Shown piece after piece: positions 1 through 5,216 of a stretch of DNA of 11,038 nt. The translations under genes and the position numbers were made by a program. The first letter of the stretch is position 1; every line of letters starts with the position of its first letter. Where the stretch lies: the NCBI GenBank assembly GCA_021848765.1, contig JAJZTU010000095.1, forward strand, positions 1 through 11,038. Direction: 5' to 3'. The DNA comes from Bacillota bacterium (lineage in GTDB: Bacteria; Bacillota; GCA-003054495; Carboxydocellales; JAJZTU01). The notes under the pieces were generated by a model. It was not told the DNA's origin, did not search any database, and saw only the letters and a list, made by a program, of their open reading frames with translations.

Positions 1-24
1 AAAACAAGTCTTCCCGTGAAGACT
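1..24 (-). terminator. Terminator-like hairpin after tRNA-Trp
   Basis: A perfect 7-bp stem (AGTCTTC 7-13, GAAGACT 18-24) encloses the loop CCGT. Read on the minus strand it is followed by TTGTTTT. It lies 14 bp beyond the 3' end of the tRNA gene, so it most likely ends the tRNA transcript. The U tract is interrupted by a G and the window ends here, so partial read-through into a downstream gene remains possible. Confidence 0.5.
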
Positions 25-38
25 CATGTGATTTGAAA

Positions 39-114
39 TGGCAGGGGAGACAGGACTTGAACCCGCAACCTACGGTTTTGGAGACCGCCGCTCTGCCAAT
101 TGAGCTACTCCCCT
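39..114 (-). tRNA. trnW: tRNA-Trp (anticodon CCA)
   Basis: The reverse complement folds as a full tRNA. The 7-bp acceptor stem pairs AGGGGAG (114-108) with CTCCCCT (49-43). A D-arm contains AGCTCAATTGGCAGAGC. The anticodon stem has the 7-nt loop CTCCAAA, which gives anticodon CCA, and the T-arm carries GGTTCAAGTCC. The discriminator base is G and the terminal CCA is encoded (41-39). Length is 76 nt with CCA. In many Firmicutes tRNA-Trp sits just before secE-nusG; that neighbour would lie left of position 1 and cannot be checked here. Confidence 0.97.
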
Positions 115-138
115 GTATTCCTCTTCCTTGCCTTATAT

Positions 139-167
139 ATTATAACCTAAAGTCTTAAGATTTGCAC
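139..167 (-). promoter_or_regulatory. Probable promoter of tRNA-Trp
   Basis: A perfect -10 TATAAT is read on the minus strand at 144-139. A weak -35 (GTGCAA, 167-162) stands 17 bp upstream and overlaps the stop codon of the Nudix gene. A start near 132 would give a leader of about 18 nt before the tRNA. The -10 is convincing and the -35 is poor. Confidence 0.5.
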
Positions 168-619
168 TAGAAATTTTTGTCCAAATCTACCAATGCCCTC
201 TGGAGATAATCCACCAGGGGTAGCTTTCCTGCTTCCTCCTGGCTTACCCAGCGGTACTCCACATGCTCTTTACTTAAATTAACCTCACCGCTGACGAATT
301 GGCAAAGGAATACCAGGCAGATAATCTGTTTTTCTCTTTCCTCTACGATCTTAGAATATACGGTGAGCGGCCTTACGACTTTGATTACCAGACCGGTTTC
401 TTCCAGAATTTCCCGGGCCAATCCATCTTCCGGCTGTTCCCCGATTTCCAGGGATCCCCCCGGCGTATCCCACAGGTTAGCTCCAAACTTAGCGGTAGCA
501 GGCCGTTTGGTAATCAAAAACTGATTTCCTTTCCTGATTATGCTGTGAATACTTATGTTAAAGGAAAGCATCCCGTCCGCCGCCCCTCCCCGGGTATTTT
601 GTTGATTTATTCGACACAT
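167..619 (-). CDS. Nudix hydrolase (MutT-like)
   Basis: A 150-residue cytoplasmic hydrolase of the Nudix family, which cleaves nucleoside diphosphates linked to another moiety using Mg2+ or Mn2+. The complete Nudix box GX5EX7REUXEEXGU is visible at residues 55-77: G55, E61, then REILEETGL at 69-77, including the metal-binding E73 and E74. The fold looks complete, with the strand QFLITKRP before the box and VEYRWVSQEEA near the C-terminus. The ATG at 619 is preceded by AGGAGG at about 11 nt. A second in-frame ATG (Met17, codon at 571) also has a GGGGAGG-type site, and the conserved fold begins there, so the N-terminus could be 16 residues shorter. It lies 52 bp upstream of the tRNA gene with no terminator between. 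The exact substrate (oxidised nucleotide, ADP-ribose or other) cannot be read from sequence. Confidence 0.93.
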   Translation of the reverse strand: MCRINQQNTRGGAADGMLSFNISIHSIIRKGNQFLITKRPATAKFGANLWDTPGGSLEIGEQPEDGLAREILEETGLVIKVVRPLTVYSKIVEEREKQIICLVFLCQFVSGEVNLSKEHVEYRWVSQEEAGKLPLVDYLQRALVDLDKNF

Positions 620-703
620 AGCAGCAAATACCTCCTCGTATTGAAAAAAGATTAGTGGAGGCTGAAAACCGTTCCCTGTTTCATGGATATGGTAATATTC
701 TCT

Positions 704-739
704 GTGGGTATGCTATTTAAAGTGGGTATGCCATTAAAA
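704..739. repeat. Tandem 18-bp direct repeat
   Basis: Two abutting 18-bp units occupy 704-721 (GTGGGTATGCTATTTAAA) and 722-739 (GTGGGTATGCCATTAAAA). They match at 16 of 18 positions. The repeat lies between the divergent Nudix gene and the 32-aa membrane protein gene, about 20 bp upstream of a TATAAT. The placement suggests a regulator binding site, but no regulator is identified. Confidence 0.7.
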
Positions 740-757
740 TAGAAATTGGTTGTAGAT

Positions 758-763
758 TATAAT
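758..763 (+). promoter_or_regulatory. Candidate -10 for the small membrane protein gene
   Basis: A perfect TATAAT (758-763) sits 40 bp before the TTG start at 803. No good -35 hexamer is found 16-18 bp upstream. The tandem 18-bp repeat occupies that region, so activator-assisted transcription is conceivable. Confidence 0.35.
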
Positions 764-802
764 ATGAATTTTTACGGGCAAACCGGTTAGGGGGGTTGAG
801 CA

Positions 803-901
803 TTGGAAAAGATTCTAGCGATTATACTGCTAATTCTCGGTGGTGGAGCCACCCTTTATGTCCTCTATCGTTCCTTTATCTCCCTATTAAATAAATCGTG
901 A
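803..901 (+). CDS. Small single-span membrane protein (32 aa)
   Basis: The frame starts at TTG 803 and stops at TGA 899-901, encoding 32 residues. A strong ribosome binding site, AGGGGGG, ends 7 nt before the TTG. The protein starts MEKILAIILLILGGGATLYV and ends in LYRSFISLLNKS. It therefore has one hydrophobic helix (about residues 4-22) with a glycine triplet, followed by a short basic, polar tail. It has no cysteine and no recognised domain. The start rests on the ribosome binding site, because no ATG lies in frame. Small hydrophobic proteins of this shape include regulators of membrane enzymes and type I toxins, but nothing here decides between them. It stands alone, about 50 bp before the marR promoter. 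Confidence 0.6.
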   Translation: MEKILAIILLILGGGATLYVLYRSFISLLNKS

Positions 902-951
902 AAAAATAAACATCATGGGTGGTGGTTTGGGATAATAAAACCGAAAAAAGT

Positions 952-980
952 TTGACATTATTAGTTGACATGACTACAAT
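952..980 (+). promoter_or_regulatory. Sigma-A-type promoter of marR
   Basis: A consensus -35 TTGACA (952-957) is followed after exactly 17 bp by TACAAT (975-980). This predicts a start near 987 and a leader of about 30 nt. The -10 and start site lie inside the inverted-repeat operator at 961-995, which implies repression by the encoded MarR protein. Confidence 0.8.
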
Positions 981-995
981 TAATATATCAACCAA
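961..995. promoter_or_regulatory. Probable MarR operator, upstream copy
   Basis: An inverted repeat with 12-bp arms and an 11-bp spacer. The left arm is TTAGTTGACATG (961-972) and the right arm is TATATCAACCAA (984-995). The right arm is identical to that of the second copy at 1479-1513; the left arm differs from its counterpart at three positions. Arm length and spacing are the same in both copies. It covers the marR -10 and predicted start site, a position that would block RNA polymerase. Assignment to this MarR protein is inference from location and duplication. Confidence 0.75.
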
Positions 996-1017
996 AAATA
1001 TACCAGTTGGAGGAAAT

Positions 1018-1464
1018 ATGGAAAAAAACAAAGAATTAACTGTTCTCACGGAATCACTTGGCTTTATCATGATCAACACCTCCTGGCGTATAAAGGATGA
1101 ACTCAGAAAAGCATTTATTGCTGAAGGTTATGATGTAACTCTTGATCAATTTGCTGTTTTAATAAGATTGTGGAATGAAGATGGTCTGTCCCAAAGAGAA
1201 TTATGTGAAAAAACACTTAAGACGAAATCAAATATAACGCGAATACTGGATAGCATGGAAAAAAAAGGATTAATTTCCCGCCATATTAACAGAGAAGACA
1301 GAAGAAGCTTCAGTATATATCTTACGGAAAAAGGAAGGGACATAAAAAACAAGCTAATCTCAACTGCAATTACTATGAATAACAAGATATTTAAGAACAT
1401 CACCAGTAAAGACCGGGAAAATCTGCTAAGAATATTAGCTACTATCGCAAATAACTTAGGATGA
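1018..1464 (+). CDS. MarR-family transcriptional regulator
   Basis: A 148-residue winged-helix repressor of the MarR family, which binds DNA as a dimer and usually releases it on binding a small molecule or on cysteine oxidation. The helix-turn-helix and wing are clear: LTLDQFAVLIRLW-type helices, then LSQRELCEKTLKTKSNITRI (recognition region) and the wing LISRHINREDRRSFSIYLTEKG with the family's DRR signature. The C-terminal helices would form the dimer interface. The start at ATG 1018 is chosen because GGAGG (1009-1013) precedes it; an in-frame ATG at 919 lies upstream of the promoter. One cysteine is present, in the helix-turn-helix (ELCEK). The gene is much more AT-rich than the genes to the right (about one third GC in a sampled row, against about half in actP). 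Matching inverted repeats lie on both sides, pointing to autoregulation and control of the following genes. Confidence 0.94.
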   Translation: MEKNKELTVLTESLGFIMINTSWRIKDELRKAFIAEGYDVTLDQFAVLIRLWNEDGLSQRELCEKTLKTKSNITRILDSMEKKGLISRHINREDRRSFSIYLTEKGRDIKNKLISTAITMNNKIFKNITSKDRENLLRILATIANNLG

Positions 1465-1478
1465 TATTTTTTAAACCA

Positions 1479-1513
1479 TTGGTTGATATAACAACAGTAT
1501 CTATATCAACCAA
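1479..1513. promoter_or_regulatory. Probable MarR operator, downstream copy
   Basis: A perfect inverted repeat: TTGGTTGATATA (1479-1490) and its exact complement TATATCAACCAA (1502-1513), separated by 11 bp. It is the same element as at 961-995. The left arm also lies in a shorter imperfect dyad, GTTGATATAACAAC (1482-1495), of a size typical for a single MarR dimer, so the full element may bind two dimers. It begins 15 bp after the marR stop and ends 15 bp before the ribosome binding site of the broken flavodoxin/ferredoxin gene. Confidence 0.78.
1484..1492 (+). promoter_or_regulatory. Candidate extended -10 promoter inside the second operator
   Basis: TGATATAAC fits the extended -10 form TGnTATAAT with one mismatch. 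No good -35 is present 16-18 bp upstream, which extended -10 promoters can tolerate. It lies within the left arm of the inverted repeat, so repressor binding would directly mask it. Transcription from it would start near 1499. Read-through from the marR promoter is the alternative. Confidence 0.4.
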
Positions 1514-1543
1514 AGATAATTTAAAAAGAGGAGGCAATAAAAA

Positions 1544-2045
1544 ATGAAAGGTATTATCTGTTATTATTCCAGTACCGGAAACACGAAACTAGCATGTCAG
1601 TATATTGCCAAACATATCACAAGTGTAACCTTTGACCCTTTTAATATTGCAACAGATAACGACCTAAACCTAGCAGCATATGAAATTATTGGGTTTGCCA
1701 GTTCTACTGATTTTATGGCTCCCCCTTTTTTGTTAAAACAGTTTATCGATAAGTTACCTGTTCAAAATGGTAAACTTGCTTTTGTATTTAATACATATGG
1801 TCTTGTCAGTGGCAAAACACTGACAGTATTAAAGAATTGGGTTAGTGCATGGAATTTGCAAAAGTACATGTCCATATGGAGCTATAGAACTTAATCCAAA
1901 ACCGGTTTTTAATATGGAAAAATGTTACGGATGCTGGTCATGTTTTCATCATTGCCCTAATAAAGCAATTTACACCAAGAAGATTCGGGGAAAAGGACAT
2001 TATCCGGAACCGGTTGAACAATTAAAGAAAAAATTAAAATTATAA
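1544..2045 (+). pseudogene. EFR1-type flavodoxin/ferredoxin, internally deleted
   Basis: The start is intact: AGGAGG (1529-1534) 9 nt before ATG 1544. The first 102 codons encode a flavodoxin domain, with the FMN phosphate loop YYSSTGNTKL and the conserved FVFNTYGLVSGKTL. At about 1847-1851 the reading jumps by one frame to the end of a 2x[4Fe-4S] ferredoxin domain: GICKSTCPYGAI, then CYGCWSCFHHCPNKAI, and a stop at 2043. The missing part includes the rest of the flavodoxin domain and the first two cysteines of the first cluster. EFR1 proteins are usually about 260 residues, so roughly 90-100 residues are gone. Left in the original frame, translation runs 14 residues into nonsense and stops by 1894. 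A GTG at 1845 could start the ferredoxin part, but it has no ribosome binding site. Intact relatives are thought to act in electron transfer. Confidence 0.88.
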
Positions 2046-2056
2046 GCGAGGATAAT

Positions 2057-2388
2057 ATGACATTAAAGAAGCGCTACCAAAGGAAACCCCCTGCATTTGG
2101 TGCCCGAGGGATTACGCTCCCGGTTTCTAAAAAAGGGTTTTACAAAGGTAGAGGAATTTTACTGGTGGGACCGAAAACAAATTGGTCAAGTGGAGTTCAT
2201 ATTTGTCCCTGCACAGCATTGGTCAAGGCGAACTCTTTGTGACACTAACACAACTATTTGGGGTGGATGGGTCGTGCGGAGTATGAGGGGACCGATTGCA
2301 AGCGGAGTGGGAGCGAAAAGGAATTAACTTTTCAAAACTGAAGCTATTAAAACTAGGTGAAACATTGCGGACAAAGGGAAAAGAATAA
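2057..2388 (+). pseudogene. MBL-fold hydrolase (NAPE-PLD/UlaG-like), three-frame remnant
   Basis: A remnant of a metallo-beta-lactamase-fold hydrolase in three different frames. Piece 1 is the start MTLKKRYQ (ATG 2057, GAGG 5 nt before). Piece 2 (about 2086-2277) reads LHLVPEGLRSRFLKKGF, then EEFYWWDRKQIG and FVPAQHWSRR, ending in WGGWVV; this is the central signature of the family. Piece 3 (about 2287-2388) reads AEWERKGINF and LKLLKLGETL, resembling the family's C-terminus. The N-terminal metal site (HxHxDH) and the later Asp and His ligands are missing, so no catalysis is possible. Intact members have over 300 residues; about 100 remain. It begins 12 bp after the flavodoxin/ferredoxin remnant, consistent with a former operon. 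The assignment of piece 3 is less certain than that of piece 2. Confidence 0.8.
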
Positions 2389-2414
2389 CGGATAGACACT
2401 GGATAAGCTTCAAC

Positions 2415-2879
2415 TCAGTGATCCTCTTGTACATTATATTCAAAAGCTCTGACCTTTTGGTTTACCTGTTCCTGAGATAAGCCCACCGGCAGATTTAGCT
2501 TATAATAAACATCAATAGCCCGTATAAAGGGACGATCAGTGAACTCTTGCTCAGCTTCTGCAATCATAAATAACATAGAGAGGTCTTTACGTTTCAAATC
2601 TTCAGCCATGGCCCCCTGGAAAAACTCATTGTCAAAGGAACAAGAGCTTGAGAAATCCTCGTTATCTTTTGACCCACCGTGGGTATTAAGAAACCCCTGG
2701 GCAGCACGGTTGCCAGCGAGGGAATGCCTGTTTAGCTCCTGGCTCTGCTCCAGAGTATAGCCGAACAAAAATGTGGAAAACTGTGACCCATAAAGCCAGG
2801 CAAGGTACATATAATACTGGTTAATACTGCCTTCCCGGGATAACTCCCGGCGTAATTGTTCCAGAGAAGGATTATCCAT
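2415..2879 (-). CDS. Hypothetical protein, 154 aa
   Basis: I do not recognise the family. The frame is uninterrupted and encodes a soluble, probably helical protein. It has an aromatic-rich N-terminal part (NQYYMYLAWLYG, STFLFGYTLEQSQELNRHSL), a serine-rich central stretch with the only cysteine (SSSCSF), and an acidic helix (LFMIAEAEQEF) before the C-terminus. There is no signal peptide or membrane segment. The chosen start is ATG 2879, 12 nt after GGGGGGAG, which is long. An in-frame ATG at 2918 would add 13 residues but has no clear ribosome binding site. The gene converges on the MBL remnant, with 26 bp between the ends. Helix-rich sequence with E and H residues might suggest a ferritin-like bundle, but I see no EXXH pair to support this. 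Confidence 0.65.
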   Translation of the reverse strand: MDNPSLEQLRRELSREGSINQYYMYLAWLYGSQFSTFLFGYTLEQSQELNRHSLAGNRAAQGFLNTHGGSKDNEDFSSSCSFDNEFFQGAMAEDLKRKDLSMLFMIAEAEQEFTDRPFIRAIDVYYKLNLPVGLSQEQVNQKVRAFEYNVQEDH

Positions 2880-3020
2880 GCTGCTTATGCGCTCCCCCCA
2901 TATAAATATATATTGCACATCACTAGCATTTCCAATGCTTTCAGAGTTTATGCCTTCTGCTATTCCGAAAATACGAGCAAGCGTGTGTAAATACTGGATT
3001 CTGCAATATTGCTCTCCACA

Positions 3021-3063
3021 AATAATAAAACCCCCGTCCAGAAGTTAGAGCTTCGGTCCGGGA
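3021..3063 (-). terminator. Imperfect terminator after the zinc-ribbon gene
   Basis: Read on the minus strand, CTCCCGGACCGAAG pairs imperfectly with CTTCTGGACGGGGG around a CTCTAA loop, and TTTTATTATTT follows. The stem has a bulge and a mismatch. It lies about 40 bp past the stop of the 70-aa gene and separates it from the 154-aa gene. Confidence 0.5.
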
Positions 3064-3104
3064 GCCCCCAGTTTTTATATTTCGTAGCAATCCTTTAGCA
3101 ATTA

Positions 3105-3317
3105 TCATAGAAATCCTTCAGCAATGGTGTCCCTTTCGGTGCGCATAACTACTAATTCGCCCAGGTCATCATCCTTTGTATCAGTATTAGCGGCCTGACC
3201 TTCGCGAAACACTCTGGCCCGGCGATTTACATGACTTTCACAAGCATCACAGAGGGACCTGTTTAATTCTATCCCGAAAAGTATTTCATCACAAATTGGG
3301 CAGCGCTTTTTGTTCAT
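3105..3317 (-). CDS. Small zinc-ribbon protein, 70 aa
   Basis: A small protein with two CxxC knuckles, CPIC (residues 6-9) and CDAC (23-26), spaced as in a zinc ribbon. A polar, charged tail follows (RRARVF, TDTKDDDLGE). Zinc binding is a sound prediction; its partner or nucleic-acid target is unknown. The start chosen is ATG 3317, 10 nt after GAGGGG. A TTG two codons earlier (3323) is only 4 nt from the same site and is an alternative. No signal peptide is seen. It is flanked by an imperfect terminator downstream and by the terminator of the L,D-transpeptidase gene upstream, so it is probably transcribed alone. Confidence 0.75.
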   Translation of the reverse strand: MNKKRCPICDEILFGIELNRSLCDACESHVNRRARVFREGQAANTDTKDDDLGELVVMRTERDTIAEGFL

Positions 3318-3444
3318 ATCCAATCTTCCCCTCTAAACTTGATTTGCACCAGATGCCTATGCCTATTGTCGCATAGCATGCCGGGTAGAATCATTAGTTT
3401 CTCCGCCAAACTAAAAATTTTACGGTTTAATGGTCAAGTACTAC

Positions 3445-3478
3445 AAAAAAGGAACCCTACCTTGAAAGGCTAGGTTCC
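3445..3478 (-). terminator. Terminator of the L,D-transpeptidase gene
   Basis: On the minus strand GGAACC pairs with GGTTCC, continuing through TA/TA and CCTT/AAGG with single-base bulges, and is followed by TTTTTTG (3450-3444). It starts 9 bp after the stop codon of the transpeptidase gene. Confidence 0.85.
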
Positions 3479-3486
3479 GTAATCTA

Positions 3487-5001
3487 TTAGCTTTCCGGCC
3501 CTGATCGGAAGTCTGCGGTTGTGATGCTGACGGTTCCGGTGGCAGGCTTGAATACTGCATTAAAAGTAAATGCCTCTGCCAGGTCTTGCAGGCCCATGAA
3601 CTGCTGGCCGTCAAGCTGTCTGACAGGTAACCGTGCCTTATAAGTTACACCATTTACCTGATACAGCTCGCTGCCTGGATAAAATACAATTTCCTGCCCC
3701 GCCCAGATGACCTTCAGTAACAAGCTACCTTGATCCTGAGCAGCTTGATTCTGAGTAGCTTGATTCTCAGTTCCTTGATTCTGAGTAGCTTGATTCTCAA
3801 TTCCTTGATTCTGAGTAGCTTGATTCTCAATTCCTTGCTCATCAGCTTCCTGGTTTGGCCGTTGGTATACCTCCTGGCTTACCTGGGCCCCCAGCGCCTG
3901 GGAGATAGCTGTAATGGGCACTAATAATTGCCCTTTTTCCTCCCGGGGCGGTAGCTTTATATCCGCCGGACGACCGTTGATTAGCACATTCAAAGGCTTG
4001 AGTGCATCTGCTTTAGGCTTGGCTGTAACAGTTGAGGCCGGTGCCGACTTTGCATCCGGCGAATATTCAGCGCTTGCTGCTATCAAGTGATTGGCCTGAT
4101 CCTCCCATTTGGTACGGTAACCCAGGGCGGAAGCAATTTGTTCAAAGGGCATCCACACAGTTTTATAGATTAGCAAGGCAGGAATTTTAAGCTCCTTATC
4201 CTGACCGGCTACCGTCATCCGGGGAATGCTGACCGGGAACTGTACCGGAGTCCCGTCTTTAAAAATTGTGACCAGCTTAATCCCATCGTCCCATTCTACC
4301 GTTCCACCTATCCACCGGGCCAAATCATTTACCGGTACCATAAGTGTTCCTTCCAACCAGCGGGGCTTTTTGCTGAAGTTCACCCTTTTCCCGTCAACCT
4401 CCAGGCTGAAGGCAGGTAACTTTTTGCCCGCTCCCTGCTTTTGACTGACCGGAGCCGGCTTGGAGTGAATCACTACCTTGGTTCCCTGGGGAATGTTTTT
4501 ATTAATACACCAGGCATCATGAATAGGTAAGCGAATACAGCCATGGGAAGCTTTAAAACCCAGCCTCTCTGCTGCTGCAGCCTGAATCCGTTTGCCTTTT
4601 TTATCGAAGATAATGGAATGAAACATATACTCGCCCCAGCCCTTAAAACTGGTGAAGTATTTCGCGGAAGCGTATTCTACGCTAAAGAAAGGACCCCGGT
4701 TCTGGATTTGGAATGTACCGTTAGGGGTAGGGGTGTTAGGCCTTCCGGTAGAGGCAATCATAACCCTTATGGGAGTGTTCCCGCGCATCACCCTGACAAG
4801 TTGGGAGTCCTGGTCTACATCCAGCCATATATTTTGCTTACTCTGCACCTGCCACGGCCTGTCCTGCAGCTGAGGACTATTCGCCGCCCAGGATGCCGGG
4901 GAAGCGCTTACCCCGCCCAAAATACACACAGCTAATCCCACCGCCAAAACGTTTTTGGCCACTAGGCTGCCAATGCTTTCATCCCTATTTCTAATCTCCA
5001 C
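3487..5001 (-). CDS. Exported L,D-transpeptidase with copper-amine-oxidase-like domains
   Basis: A 504-residue cell-envelope enzyme. An N-terminal signal peptide (hydrophobic VLAVGLAVCILGGV, cleavage probably after PASWA) is followed by a YkuD L,D-transpeptidase domain (about residues 57-181). The catalytic signature is His128 (MFHSII) and SHGCIRL with His153 and nucleophile Cys155. Such enzymes form 3-3 peptidoglycan cross-links or attach proteins to the wall. Two copper-amine-oxidase N-terminal-like segments follow (about 199-311 and 338-496), a module common in clostridial secreted proteins. The second is interrupted by a Q/N-rich repeat (about 389-418). The GTG at 5001 is chosen because GGGGGAG lies 5 nt upstream; GTGs at 5007 and 5028 are in-frame alternatives. 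A terminator follows directly. The metal-binding role of such modules is unproven, and they may only be structural. Confidence 0.93.
   Translation of the reverse strand: MEIRNRDESIGSLVAKNVLAVGLAVCILGGVSASPASWAANSPQLQDRPWQVQSKQNIWLDVDQDSQLVRVMRGNTPIRVMIASTGRPNTPTPNGTFQIQNRGPFFSVEYASAKYFTSFKGWGEYMFHSIIFDKKGKRIQAAAAERLGFKASHGCIRLPIHDAWCINKNIPQGTKVVIHSKPAPVSQKQGAGKKLPAFSLEVDGKRVNFSKKPRWLEGTLMVPVNDLARWIGGTVEWDDGIKLVTIFKDGTPVQFPVSIPRMTVAGQDKELKIPALLIYKTVWMPFEQIASALGYRTKWEDQANHLIAASAEYSPDAKSAPASTVTAKPKADALKPLNVLINGRPADIKLPPREEKGQLLVPITAISQALGAQVSQEVYQRPNQEADEQGIENQATQNQGIENQATQNQGTENQATQNQAAQDQGSLLLKVIWAGQEIVFYPGSELYQVNGVTYKARLPVRQLDGQQFMGLQDLAEAFTFNAVFKPATGTVSITTADFRSGPES
3748..3837 (-). repeat. 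30-bp coding tandem repeat (3 copies) in the transpeptidase gene
   Basis: Three near-identical 30-bp units encode QGIENQATQN, the same again, and QGTENQATQN. A degenerate half unit (NQAAQDQGS) follows toward the C-terminus. Each unit consists of two related 15-bp halves, so the base period is 5 residues with Gln at fixed places. Nearly identical copies point to recent slippage expansion, and copy number may vary between strains. Confidence 0.9.
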
Positions 5002-5100
5002 ATGCACTCCCCCTTTTCCCTGATACACAAAAAAATATGAGGGATAGGAGGGACATAGAACCCTGAATTATTGTCCCAGGGGGATTGCGGTCAAGGACCA

Positions 5101-5143
5101 TAAAGAAACCCCCTATCCACTTTAATTATGGATAAGGGGTTTC
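5101..5143 (-). terminator. Terminator hairpin downstream of actP
   Basis: A 15-bp stem with one mismatch: GAAACCCCCTATCCA (5105-5119) against TGGATAAGGGGTTTC (5129-5143), with a 9-nt loop. On the minus strand it is followed only by TTTA, so the U tract is short. It lies about 75 bp past the actP stop and 100 bp before the transpeptidase start, and best explains the end of the yjcH-actP transcript. Confidence 0.6.
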
Positions 5144-5176
5144 AACATTGAGTCTAGCTTTGTAGCTACTTCACAC

Positions 5177-5208
5177 TTAAGCTGTTGAAATAATACTCAA
5201 CTGCTTAA
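5177..5208. other. Inverted repeat just after the actP stop
   Basis: TTAAGCTGTTGA (5177-5188) and TCAACTGCTTAA (5197-5208) form a 12-bp stem with one mismatch and an 8-nt loop, 8 bp past the actP stop. No U tract follows on either strand. It may stabilise the 3' end of the mRNA or be a protein site. Confidence 0.5.
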
Positions 5209-5216
5209 ACACACTT

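Noticed and set aside
299..655. Plus-strand open frame opposite the Nudix gene
   Set aside because: The minus strand carries a full Nudix box with a strong ribosome binding site; the plus frame has no recognisable features.
919..1017. Extended N-terminus of the MarR protein from ATG 919
   Set aside because: The frame would start upstream of the TTGACA/TACAAT promoter, and the ATG at 1018 has a GGAGG site and begins the normal family length.
1845..2045. Stand-alone ferredoxin gene starting at GTG 1845
   Set aside because: No ribosome binding site, an incomplete first cluster, and a sequence continuous with the flavodoxin/ferredoxin family indicate a remnant rather than a gene.
3748..3837. 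Possible CRISPR-like array of 30-bp repeats
   Set aside because: The units are directly adjacent with no spacers and lie in frame inside a coding gene, so this is a protein repeat.
3730..3924. Plus-strand frame with a repeated Leu/Ile/Ser pattern
   Set aside because: It is the antisense of the Q/N tandem repeat in the transpeptidase gene, which has signal peptide, catalytic motif and terminator.
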